From the NCBI RefSeq assembly GCF_946151075.1, contig NZ_OX267715.1:1465881-1529880 (forward strand): 64,000 bases of DNA, given 5' to 3'. Below are positions 34,602 through 41,549 of this stretch, one piece after another (position 1 is the stretch's first letter; the number at the start of each line of letters is the position of its first letter). The notes below the pieces were generated by a model. That model worked only from the letters and a program-made list of their open reading frames with translations. It did no database searches and was not told where the DNA came from. The DNA comes from Neobacillus sp. Marseille-Q6967 (lineage in GTDB: Bacteria > Bacillota > Bacilli > Bacillales > Cytobacillaceae). Both the position numbers and the translations under genes were made by a program.

Positions 34602-34652
34602 GTTCAACAAAAAAGGCGTTAATCCTTCTGAATTAACGCACCCTTAATTTTA
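34602..34652 (-). repeat. A-T-B element, partial
   Basis: gttcaacaaaaaa, T GCGTTAATccttctgaATTAACGC, box A gcacccttaattttaaac. Confidence 0.7.
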
Positions 34653-34701
34653 AACTCACCTTAATACAATAAGGAAAGCACATAACATAATTGCACTCTA
34701 A

Positions 34702-34726
34702 GCACCCATATAGGGTGCCTTTTTTC
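34702..34726 (+). terminator. Hairpin with plus-strand T tract
   Basis: GCACCCATATAGGGTGCCTTTTTT; abuts the stop of the SASP-like gene, whose own 3' end is in the opposite direction. Confidence 0.6.
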
Positions 34727-34884
34727 TAAGGTTCAAAAGGTTCAATTTTTCTGGTTACTTTGTTATCTACACTAGCAAATTCCGTTCCGTATTTACCTGA
34801 AGAACCAGCTTGGTTGCGAGACGCTTCAGCCTGATTTGCACGTATTTCCGCATCAGTAGATCTTTGCTTTTTGTTATCAGCCAT
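34726..34884 (-). CDS. Short gamma-type SASP-like protein
   Basis: 52 aa, hydrophilic: NQAEASRNQAGSSGKYGTEFAS is the Asn/Gln-rich pattern with the (Y/F)GTEFA signature of gamma-type small acid-soluble spore proteins, which serve as an amino-acid store and are cleaved by GPR at germination. Here there is one repeat rather than two or three, so it is a short variant. ATG with GGAGGTGATAATTA. Expected to be sigma-G dependent; I did not identify the promoter. The cwlJ gene is about 500 bases upstream. Confidence 0.75.
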   Translation of the reverse strand: MADNKKQRSTDAEIRANQAEASRNQAGSSGKYGTEFASVDNKVTRKIEPFEP

Positions 34885-34947
34885 TAATTATCACCTCCAG
34901 AATATTAATGTAACCAAAAATTTCAAAAGTTTATCTTATAAAAGACA

Positions 34948-35080
34948 CTAAACAGCCCCTTTATGAACAAGTAAAAATGAGAGATAAGTATTGAAGAAGC
35001 AGTCCACCAAGTATTGATGTCCTGCTCTCTTTTAATCTTCAACTAACGCAGAACCGTTACTTCAATAAAGTTCAACAAAT
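34948..35080 (-). repeat. A-T-B element with unusual T insert
   Basis: Box B actaaacagcccctttatgaacaag and box A cttcaactaacgcagaaccgttacttcaat enclose a 50-base T region. Bases 34981-35011 of it are identical to part of the yrzI coding sequence (complement of 36689-36719). Confidence 0.7.
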
Positions 35081-35244
35081 CGTACATTGTTCATTAAGGT
35101 TCACAATGATGGTATTGTTATAAGGTAACTAGCTTTTTTCATTTAGCAATATTTAAATAATGAAAGAAAACGTATTTATGCCCAACTTAGCGGAAGCATC
35201 CGACAGTGCCTTTACAGGAATGTAATACTCCAAAGATATGTAAA

Positions 35245-35267
35245 AAGCTTACTCAAAGAGTAAGCTT
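35245..35267 (-). terminator. Intrinsic terminator of cwlJ
   Basis: AAGCTTACTC, TTT, GAGTAAGCTT followed by TTTTAC on the minus strand; it overlaps the stop codon. Confidence 0.8.
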
Positions 35268-35709
35268 AAGCTCCCTTATAAACACTATCACATGTTCCAG
35301 CTTTTGGTTCATAATAACAATGCTGTTTAAATTGACCAGAATGAGGTTGACCATACCATGTTGGAGGGCATGGAGCATACGGATTAAAATACCAAAGGGA
35401 ATATTTTGATGGGTGTTCTCTCCAATATTCCAAATTCTGTCTTGCTAATCTTTTTTCAGCAGATCTAGCTCTTTGATAAAATACATTCCCTTTTTGAACA
35501 GCTTCAAATGAAAAATTTCCTCCTTGTACTTGAAAAATGACTTGGTTGATTGTTCTTACGTCTTTAAAGTCTAAACAATCTGCTTTAACACGATTAACAA
35601 TTACATTTCCAACCATTAACATTCCCATTTTTCCTTCACCTTCGGCTTCTGCTCTCATCATTCTAGCCATTAAGTCAACGTCTGAACTTCGGTAATTTAC
35701 TCTTGGCAT
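35266..35709 (-). CDS. cwlJ: Spore cortex-lytic hydrolase CwlJ
   Basis: 147 aa Hydrolase_2 (SleB/CwlJ) domain. DVDLMARMMRAEAEGEGKMGMLMVGNVIVNRV carries the catalytic Glu; FYQRARSAEKRLAR and SLWYFNPYAPCPPTWYGQP follow, and the length and pattern match CwlJ rather than the longer SleB. It degrades spore cortex peptidoglycan during germination, activated by Ca-dipicolinate. Start taken at the ATG at 35707-35709, six bases after GGGGTG, rather than the GTG inside that site. In B. subtilis gerQ follows cwlJ; no gerQ is seen here. Confidence 0.93.
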   Translation of the reverse strand: MPRVNYRSSDVDLMARMMRAEAEGEGKMGMLMVGNVIVNRVKADCLDFKDVRTINQVIFQVQGGNFSFEAVQKGNVFYQRARSAEKRLARQNLEYWREHPSKYSLWYFNPYAPCPPTWYGQPHSGQFKQHCYYEPKAGTCDSVYKGA

Positions 35710-35899
35710 TTTTTTCACCCCAAAAATATAGTATGAAAAACAGCCTAGATTGACACATTTTTATAAAATAAGAATGCTTAGTTTTTAAAGAACAGATATA
35801 GAAATTAGAAAGAAAGAAAGCAGCCCAAAATTAGTCGGTTTTATTCTTCAATTGGTGCAAATAATAAGACTGTTAAACAGTAAATTAAGGAGGACTTGT

Positions 35900-36058
35900 A
35901 TGCAACAGGATCAACAAGCTAAAGAGAATTTGGGGTCTATTATGAATCCAGAATTTGCTGGAACGGATGCACAAAAAGTAAAACAACAAATTCAAAAAGA
36001 TGTAAGCGAAGGACAAGGTGCAATGACTTCCCGAGAGGCAGGAGCAATGCGCGATTAA
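35900..36058 (+). CDS. Small hydrophilic protein, possibly spore-associated
   Basis: 52 aa: Gln/Lys-rich start (QQDQQAKENLGSIM), then NPEFAGTDAQKVKQQIQKD and a Ser-Arg-Glu-Ala-Gly tail. ATG at 35900 with TAAGGAGGACTTGT, an excellent site; a longer frame upstream (35852) has none. PEFAGTDAQKVKQQI recalls short SASP-type segments and the neighbours are sporulation genes, but I do not recognise the family. A strong terminator follows at once. Confidence 0.75.
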   Translation: MQQDQQAKENLGSIMNPEFAGTDAQKVKQQIQKDVSEGQGAMTSREAGAMRD

Positions 36059-36059
36059 G

Positions 36060-36090
36060 AAACCACTTCTCAAGTGGTTTTTTATTTTTT
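36060..36090 (+). terminator. Intrinsic terminator
   Basis: AAACCACTT, CTC, AAGTGGTTTTTTATTTTTT directly after the stop at 36058. Confidence 0.9.
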
Positions 36091-36147
36091 ACATAAAGTT
36101 TTTTAAAATATGGGTTGAATATTTGGTTGCTTGTAAATATGTATTCC

Positions 36148-36236
36148 TTGTTAAACTAAACTCCTTGTTTGTACAATTAAAAGTTCAATAAAAAGTGCGT
36201 TAATCCTAATTGGATCAACGCACCCGTTATATACGT
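36148..36236 (-). repeat. A-T-B element, full copy (last before the gap)
   Basis: Box B taaactaaactccttgtttgtacaatta, T GTGCGTTAATCC/GGATCAACGCAC, box A cgcacccgttatatacg ending at the stop of the gene at 36237. The next copy is at 54058. Confidence 0.85.
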
Positions 36237-36446
36237 TTAGCGTGACGCTTTTGGCGGTTGGCACACGTCGCATTTACGTTGGTTATTATTTTTAAATTTC
36301 GTAAATGTTTTTTCAAAGTTGCTTCCACATGCACATTTAAATAGTAACTTTTGAGAAAAACCGTGATATTCCGTCGTTAGCAACTTACTTTCCGAATTGT
36401 TCTCAACAAATTCTTTAATTTTTTCAATCGTCCATCGTTTATTCAT
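36237..36446 (-). CDS. Small zinc-ribbon-like protein
   Basis: 69 aa. A basic N-terminal helix (RWTIEKIKEFVENN) precedes a treble-clef-like pattern: FKCACGSNFEKTFTKF and RKCDVCQPPKASR, four cysteines as CxC...CxxC. This layout resembles the zinc-binding nucleic-acid domains found with phage or homing-endonuclease proteins, but no nuclease domain is attached. ATG with GGGGGTGTAAGAGA. A-T-B box A directly follows its stop. Confidence 0.65.
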   Translation of the reverse strand: MNKRWTIEKIKEFVENNSESKLLTTEYHGFSQKLLFKCACGSNFEKTFTKFKNNNQRKCDVCQPPKASR

Positions 36447-36640
36447 TCTCTTACACCCCCATATTTTATCGGTAGTCGGAGGCTTTTATTGGCATCCGTT
36501 CAATTATGAGTAAAAGTCGTAATTATCCTAAGTTCCTCATTATAACATAAGCAGGTACACAATTAAACAGAATGAACAAATAGAAAAGAGACCAAAGAAG
36601 CTGCTCGGTCTTAAACACTACACTTTAAATATAATTTTAT

Positions 36641-36784
36641 TTAAAATCTAAAATGATACACAGACATTCTGCGATCTTTATTTTCCTCATAGAGCCTTTT
36701 AACCATCTCTTGGTGGACTGCTTCTTCAATACTTATCTCGCGTTTTTTGATTGTAATTGTAAAGAATAAAAGATTCAGAGTCAT
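36641..36784 (-). CDS. YrzI-family small protein
   Basis: 47 aa: MTLNLLFFTITIKKREISIEE is the conserved opening of the Bacillus YrzI family, with a short hydrophobic segment followed by a charged helix (EMVKRLYEENKDRR). Function unknown. ATG at 36782-36784 with GGGGGGAGTTTTAA. Too short to be picked up by most gene callers. A 31-base piece of its coding sequence is repeated at 34981-35011. Confidence 0.8.
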   Translation of the reverse strand: MTLNLLFFTITIKKREISIEEAVHQEMVKRLYEENKDRRMSVYHFRF

Positions 36785-37016
36785 TTAAAACTCCCCCCTT
36801 TAAAACTCTTTACCCTATAAACGTTTAAGGTATGGATTAAAGATACGGGATCATCAAATTTGTTTTATTAACATTTATCTTCTTGGGCTAGCAATCTTAA
36901 TGGAGTGGATTAAATTGGGATTGCTCAATCCTTTTAGTGACAATTTGTAACAATTGATATTTGAAAAGAACCCTGAATATCTACGTTTAGTGCAAAAGCA
37001 ATTCCACCATTATTTC

Positions 37017-37823
37017 TTAAATTTTTTCACATTCTTCTAATAACTTCTCCGTCTGTTCGATTAAGGAGAACATTTCATTCCAGGAATTTTGTGTATTAAG
37101 ATCTTGTGAATGTGCGAGATTGTTGCGAAGGGTTTCTAATTTCTTGAAGAAATCCTTTCCTTTACTTTTTGATTCAATACCCAAAATCCCCCTTAGAGAT
37201 TGCTCGTTTAGTACGATGTCTCTTTTATCACAAAGCTGCAAGCAATCACTTAGCTGGATCGCTTCATTTCGAGATTTTCTTTGTAAAAATAATTCCTCTG
37301 CCTGTTGGATCCTTTTGTCACTTAAGTGTTTCTTCCAACTATCCCCTGCAAAATAATCACGAATGATCCGATAAAGATGCATTTCCAATAATGAAATCAC
37401 ACCGAATAAAAGCATTCGAACCGGTGGTTTCTGGAGATCGGCCAGCGTTACCACTTTGGTAATCCGGTTAGCTTCTAGAATAAAGAGTCTTTCATGATCC
37501 TTAAAAATAAACAGCGTTTGAAGGAGCGGTGTGGATTCTGAGACGAGCTCGGATGGGCTAAAGCTGCAAAAATACTCCTTACAAGTCCCCTCTCCCAAAT
37601 CATCTCGTAGTATATAACCTGTAACAATACCATTCTCTTCGACACCCATTACGTCATAGTCTATTAAAACCATTTTCTTCTTAATTTGTTGAGCATGATC
37701 TGTTACATTACACGTATCTAAAACCTCTGAAATACTGTTAACCGTTATATTTTTTTCAAATAATGAACGAAGACTTCGATAGGAACTGACGTTATCACGC
37801 TGCAGAGCTGGTATGACTTCCAT
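37017..37823 (-). CDS. CBS-like plus HEPN-like protein
   Basis: 268 aa. Residues about 20-130 look like a paired CBS module (VLIDYDVMGVEENGIVTGYILRDDL and RLFILEANRITKVVTLADLQKPPVR), which usually binds adenine nucleotides. Residues about 135-268 are all-helical and end with LRNNLAHSQ: the R-x4-H motif (Arg233, His238) of HEPN ribonucleases. I infer a nucleotide-sensing HEPN effector; catalysis is unproven. ATG with AAAGGGG. Divergent from the LOG-type gene at 38077, with a shared 250-base promoter region. Confidence 0.7.
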   Translation of the reverse strand: MEVIPALQRDNVSSYRSLRSLFEKNITVNSISEVLDTCNVTDHAQQIKKKMVLIDYDVMGVEENGIVTGYILRDDLGEGTCKEYFCSFSPSELVSESTPLLQTLFIFKDHERLFILEANRITKVVTLADLQKPPVRMLLFGVISLLEMHLYRIIRDYFAGDSWKKHLSDKRIQQAEELFLQRKSRNEAIQLSDCLQLCDKRDIVLNEQSLRGILGIESKSKGKDFFKKLETLRNNLAHSQDLNTQNSWNEMFSLIEQTEKLLEECEKI

Positions 37824-38076
37824 ATGAACCCCTTTCTACTATTTAATTGATACATTACTTGCTATGTACAAATTGGCGATACATCTATTCTACCACTTCG
37901 TATTGTTAATTTCTTAATTGATTCCTGTCGACCTTTTCGATTCATTATTTCTAAAAGTTACATTAATAATGTGAATAAAAAAATTAAGGAAATTCAAACT
38001 AACATTAGGAAATTTTGGATACATACAAACCAACCATCCAAAAAAGTATAGAAACTAGTAAAGGAAGGTTGTCACT

Positions 38077-39318
38077 ATGAAGCAAGTTGAGCTATATGGA
38101 ACGGTCTTTTATGAACCTGCGACCAATGAATGGAGCGGTTCGGGTACAGGCTGGTGGATCGAAAAAACCGAGAAAAATATTGCCAAGATCACGTTTGAAG
38201 AACCCATTACATTCGATCCACGGACACCAGCAAAGACAAAAAACTATAGTTTATCTATCAGTAATATCAATGATCATGGGAATATAGATGCCTATAATGT
38301 CGATGAAGACGGGTTTATTTTGCGATGGGAGACATATCCGAATGAAACCTGTATCGCTTCCTTTCATGTAATTGGGACACAAGTCTGTTTTGTCCCCAAT
38401 GATCGGGCTCTCGGTACGGATGAAAGTGTAGCCGACGTATATGCCGCTGAGCTTTTATTTAGCTATGAAGCCAAATATGGAGTCATTACCCTAATGGGGT
38501 CAGGGACGATTTCATGTAAAGAAATTGCCGAGGAAAAATTAGATATCCTCAAAAGTCATGCAGAAAAGCTTCAGGCTGATATGGATAAAGAAAAGGATCC
38601 CTTCTGCCTGGGACTGCTTCAGGACAAATTAGAAAGAACCAAAATTCGAATGGAACGCCAACATAGAATTGTTGAAAAAAGCTCGAAATATTGGGATTCT
38701 GCCCTCAAATTCGGTGAGTTGTGGGGGAATTATTCCGCGAATGAACAAGAAGAAGCACTGGGAGGCTGCTATGTTCCCCTCTGTACCGGCGGCGGTCCCG
38801 GGATCATGCGGGCTGCTGCTCAAGGGGCAAGAAATCAGCATGCCCATGTGATTGGCATCGACTGTCAGTTTGGAGTAGATAATTTTTTCAATTTAAAAGA
38901 TACCTACTCCGTCCATTCCAATCAACGATTACGAATGAATAACTTCTCAATTCGGGAAGGAGTACTCATCAATTACTCTCATGTCATCCTGTTCTGGCCA
39001 GGAGGTTTTGGGACCGCATGGGAAGTTTATGAAACACTGTCGAAAATACAAACCAATCACCTAAGAAGACATCGGACAAAGGCTATTTTTGTCCATCCGG
39101 AGTATTGGGAGCCGTTATTTAAATGTATTGACAATATGCGGGAGCATGGCGCGATTAACAGCTATGGCGATAGGATTAAAATACCCGGAGTAGATGACCA
39201 ATTACCGGATGAAGCCTATCTTGCTGAAGTGGCAGCCGGTCCGGAGGAGGCTTTTGAAAAAACAAAAGAGTTTGTAGAAAAACTATACCAGAAAAATCAA
39301 CTGACATTAAAGGCATAA
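38077..39318 (+). CDS. LOG/SLOG-type Rossmann nucleotide-processing protein
   Basis: 413 aa. Residues 1-190 are an uncharacterised beta-rich N-terminal domain (SGSGTGWWIEKTEK..). Residues about 215-400 form a LOG/SLOG fold: CTGGGPGIMRAAAQGA (TGGGPG at 237-242) and ILFWPGGFGTAWEVYETL (PGGxGT at 308-313). LOG enzymes cleave nucleoside monophosphates (cytokinin-activating type); SLOG domains sense nucleotides in conflict systems. ATG with AAGGAAGG. Divergent partner of the CBS/HEPN-like gene. A terminator follows at 39366. Confidence 0.85.
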   Translation: MKQVELYGTVFYEPATNEWSGSGTGWWIEKTEKNIAKITFEEPITFDPRTPAKTKNYSLSISNINDHGNIDAYNVDEDGFILRWETYPNETCIASFHVIGTQVCFVPNDRALGTDESVADVYAAELLFSYEAKYGVITLMGSGTISCKEIAEEKLDILKSHAEKLQADMDKEKDPFCLGLLQDKLERTKIRMERQHRIVEKSSKYWDSALKFGELWGNYSANEQEEALGGCYVPLCTGGGPGIMRAAAQGARNQHAHVIGIDCQFGVDNFFNLKDTYSVHSNQRLRMNNFSIREGVLINYSHVILFWPGGFGTAWEVYETLSKIQTNHLRRHRTKAIFVHPEYWEPLFKCIDNMREHGAINSYGDRIKIPGVDDQLPDEAYLAEVAAGPEEAFEKTKEFVEKLYQKNQLTLKA

Positions 39319-39365
39319 AATACGAGATAGATTGATATTTGCAATCTAATATCCATAATGATTAA

Positions 39366-39392
39366 CACCAGCATAATTTTTTTATGCTGGTG
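39366..39392. terminator. Bidirectional terminator
   Basis: CACCAGCATAA, TTTTT, TTATGCTGGTG between the converging LOG and DUF817 genes. Confidence 0.85.
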
Positions 39393-39410
39393 CTAATTGG
39401 TTAATAACAA

Positions 39411-40202
39411 TTATAAAAATTGACTAGTATCGATCCTAGTGGAATTTTCCCCCTTAACCTGCTTTAACGTCGCTACTATAAGAAAGCTTACAATCACTAA
39501 TAAGAGCCATGAACTCACCTTTCCTAGATGAACGAGACTCCATGCATCGGTTTGGTTTGGATATTCCCAAGCTCCAAAGAACGTTGCGATATTTTCGGCT
39601 ACCCATATAAAAAATCCGATGAGCACAAAAGAAAGTGCGAGTGGCATACGGTAACGGGTTTCATTAACCTCGTATGTGACCCATGATTGCCAAAAGACGA
39701 TCATGACAAGTCCAGATAACCACCAACGAACGTCAATCCAATAATGGTGGGTGAAAAAATTCAAATAAATCGCAGCTGCAAGAGGTACAACGACCAAAAA
39801 CGGCGGCCACTTAACCAGTTCAACCTTAAGCCTCCTCCACGCCTGGCAAAGATAACTCGCTACACTTGCGTACATGAATCCGCTATACAAAGGCACTCCT
39901 AAAATTTTGAAATATCCTTCCTCTGGATAAGACCAGGAGCCCATATGTACCTTGAAAAGTTCCAGAGCAAGTCCTATAAGGTGGAACAATGTGATGACCT
40001 TTAGTTCATCCCGTGTTTCGAGCCCAGAACGCACCATCCACCACTGCATCAGAAGGCAGATGATGAGCAGCCAGTCATATCGTGGCAGGAAAGGAAATGG
40101 CATGATTTTTGTAATAGCCAAAGAGGCAAAAATAACGACAGGAAACAAACATGATAGGGCCTGCTCCCAACCAAAACGAACGAGTTGTTTTAGTGTTCTC
40201 AT
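39411..40202 (-). CDS. DUF817 family integral membrane protein
   Basis: About 263 aa with eight hydrophobic spans. HMGSWSYPEEGYFKILGVPLYSGFMYA, HHYWIDVRWWLSG and WVAENIATFFGAWEYPNQ are the DUF817 signatures; function unknown. Start taken at the ATG at 40200-40202, preceded by GGAGG eight bases upstream; the longer frame (to 40259) runs into the end of the HTH gene upstream. It probably belongs to one transcript with the XRE and DUF2975 genes. Confidence 0.85.
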   Translation of the reverse strand: MRTLKQLVRFGWEQALSCLFPVVIFASLAITKIMPFPFLPRYDWLLIICLLMQWWMVRSGLETRDELKVITLFHLIGLALELFKVHMGSWSYPEEGYFKILGVPLYSGFMYASVASYLCQAWRRLKVELVKWPPFLVVVPLAAAIYLNFFTHHYWIDVRWWLSGLVMIVFWQSWVTYEVNETRYRMPLALSFVLIGFFIWVAENIATFFGAWEYPNQTDAWSLVHLGKVSSWLLLVIVSFLIVATLKQVKGENSTRIDTSQFL

Positions 40203-40236
40203 GATTTGTGCCTCCATTGTTAAATGTTCAAATTTA

Positions 40237-40458
40237 TTAATCTTTGGTGTTTTCATCACTTCGGTATTCTAAAATATCTCCTGGTTGACATTCTAAAGCC
40301 TTACAAATCGCCTCTAAAGTTGATAATCGAATCGCCTTTGCCTTCCCATTTTTCAATATAGAAAGATTAGCCATCGTTATTCCAACACGCTCCGAAAGTT
40401 CTGTTACGCTCATTTTCCTTTTAGCCAGCATCACATCAATATTGATTATAATCGCCAT
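40237..40458 (-). CDS. XRE-family (YozG-like) HTH regulator
   Basis: 73 aa, a single helix-turn-helix: VMLAKRKMSVTELSERVGITMANLSILKNGKAKAIRLSTLEAICKALECQPGDIL. The family usually partners a DUF2975 membrane protein, as here (gene ending at 40469). ATG at 40456-40458 with GAGGTGAAAACA; the earlier GTG is inside this site. Probably represses or tunes its own operon. Confidence 0.9.
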   Translation of the reverse strand: MAIIINIDVMLAKRKMSVTELSERVGITMANLSILKNGKAKAIRLSTLEAICKALECQPGDILEYRSDENTKD

Positions 40459-40468
40459 TGTTTTCACC

Positions 40469-40945
40469 TCAGACCGTTAAGTCATTTTCTGATTTAATAT
40501 CAATTGCTTCTTGTAAAAGCTTTTGGAGAACCGCAGCAAAGACTGCAATCACCATTGAAGCAAAAGCAGGAACCATTCCGATTATGATGAGACCTGGTGC
40601 ATCGTCCAGCTCTGCTACGAGATAAACAAATGGCAAAATTACCACATACAAACCACTGATTGTCATTGCACATAATTTGATATTCTTTAGAGATCTAACA
40701 GACAATTCAGAAAAGGCTTGGTTCTTGTCAATATAGCTTAAAAGTTTAAAAGCCTGATACAATGCAACGAAAAACGGTATCACTGATACATACATCCCTA
40801 TTACAATGGGATAGAGTATATGGGCATAATCTGGATTTACTGGATTTTTAGCTAACCAAGGCAGCCCAAATATACACAAAGCAAGAACTGGAGTTCCAAT
40901 CAGAAAAACAGCTATCTTTAAAAAGAGCGTTGACACTTGTTTCAT
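40469..40945 (-). CDS. DUF2975 membrane protein (YoaS-like)
   Basis: 158 aa, four spans: FLKIAVFLIGTPVLALCIFGLP, YPIVIGMYVSVIPFFVALYQAFKLL, MTISGLYVVILPFVYLV and IIIGMVPAFASMVIAVFAAVL, then a helix LLQEAIDIKSENDLTV. Pattern and partnership with a small XRE regulator match YoaS/YozG of B. subtilis. The membrane protein may sequester the regulator; function unknown. ATG at 40943-40945 with AGGTGCTTTTA upstream; stop to next start spacing 10. Confidence 0.88.
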   Translation of the reverse strand: MKQVSTLFLKIAVFLIGTPVLALCIFGLPWLAKNPVNPDYAHILYPIVIGMYVSVIPFFVALYQAFKLLSYIDKNQAFSELSVRSLKNIKLCAMTISGLYVVILPFVYLVAELDDAPGLIIIGMVPAFASMVIAVFAAVLQKLLQEAIDIKSENDLTV

Positions 40946-41073
40946 TAAAAGCACCTCACCTATTTATTGTCAATTTGAATTTAACACAGAATTTATCGTT
41001 TTACAATAAAAAATTACTGATTTTTATTAGATTGTTATTGTTATTGAATTATCCTTTTAATTTTAGACAAGAT

Positions 41074-41104
41074 AAAAAGCATTCCCCATTACAGGGAAAT
41101 GCTC
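41074..41104 (-). terminator. Intrinsic terminator
   Basis: AGCATTTCCC, TGTAAT, GGGGAATGCTTTTTATC on the minus strand, in the gap between the DUF2975 and GH3 genes. Confidence 0.75.
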
Positions 41105-41215
41105 TATAACTTAAATTATTCAATTTATAACTTGTTTTATAAGATAAAGCCAGTTTACCACTTTGTATTGTTATTTTATTAACAGTTTAAGAACGACATT
41201 TTCGATTCCCAACAG

Positions 41216-41258
41216 AAAAAGGCTAAACTCCAATAAAATCAGAGTTTAGCCTTTTTTG
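41216..41258 (-). terminator. Bidirectional terminator
   Basis: AAAAAGGCTAAACTC, loop, GAGTTTAGCCTTTTTT, directly after the gene remnant at 41267. Confidence 0.85.
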
Positions 41259-41266
41259 TTTTCTTC

Positions 41267-41377
41267 TTATGTAATAGTCCACACAATTTCATTAATGATG
41301 GCTGCTGCGTTCCCGCCCTGACCCTTTCTTAATGTCCTTGTTGGACTATAAGTTCGGTTAAAGAACTTACAAGAAAA
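41267..41377 (-). pseudogene. C-terminal remnant, unidentified
   Basis: Minus-strand frame KFFNRTYSPTRTLRKGQGG, then NAAAIINEIVWTIT and TAA at 41267-41269, ten bases from a strong terminator. Ends in the same way as a real gene, but nothing upstream continues it. Not recognised. Confidence 0.4.
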
Positions 41378-41549
41378 ATATATCATTTATTCAAATTGGA
41401 AGATAGCTGTAAATTTTGGCAGGTAAGATAAAATAGTTCTACAAAAAGAAGCATCAATCTTCTTAAATTAATGGCCTTCGTTACTTTTAATTAATATATA
41501 GAAGCCCATATCCAATCACGGACTGAGCTTCTCTTTATCATAAAAATTT

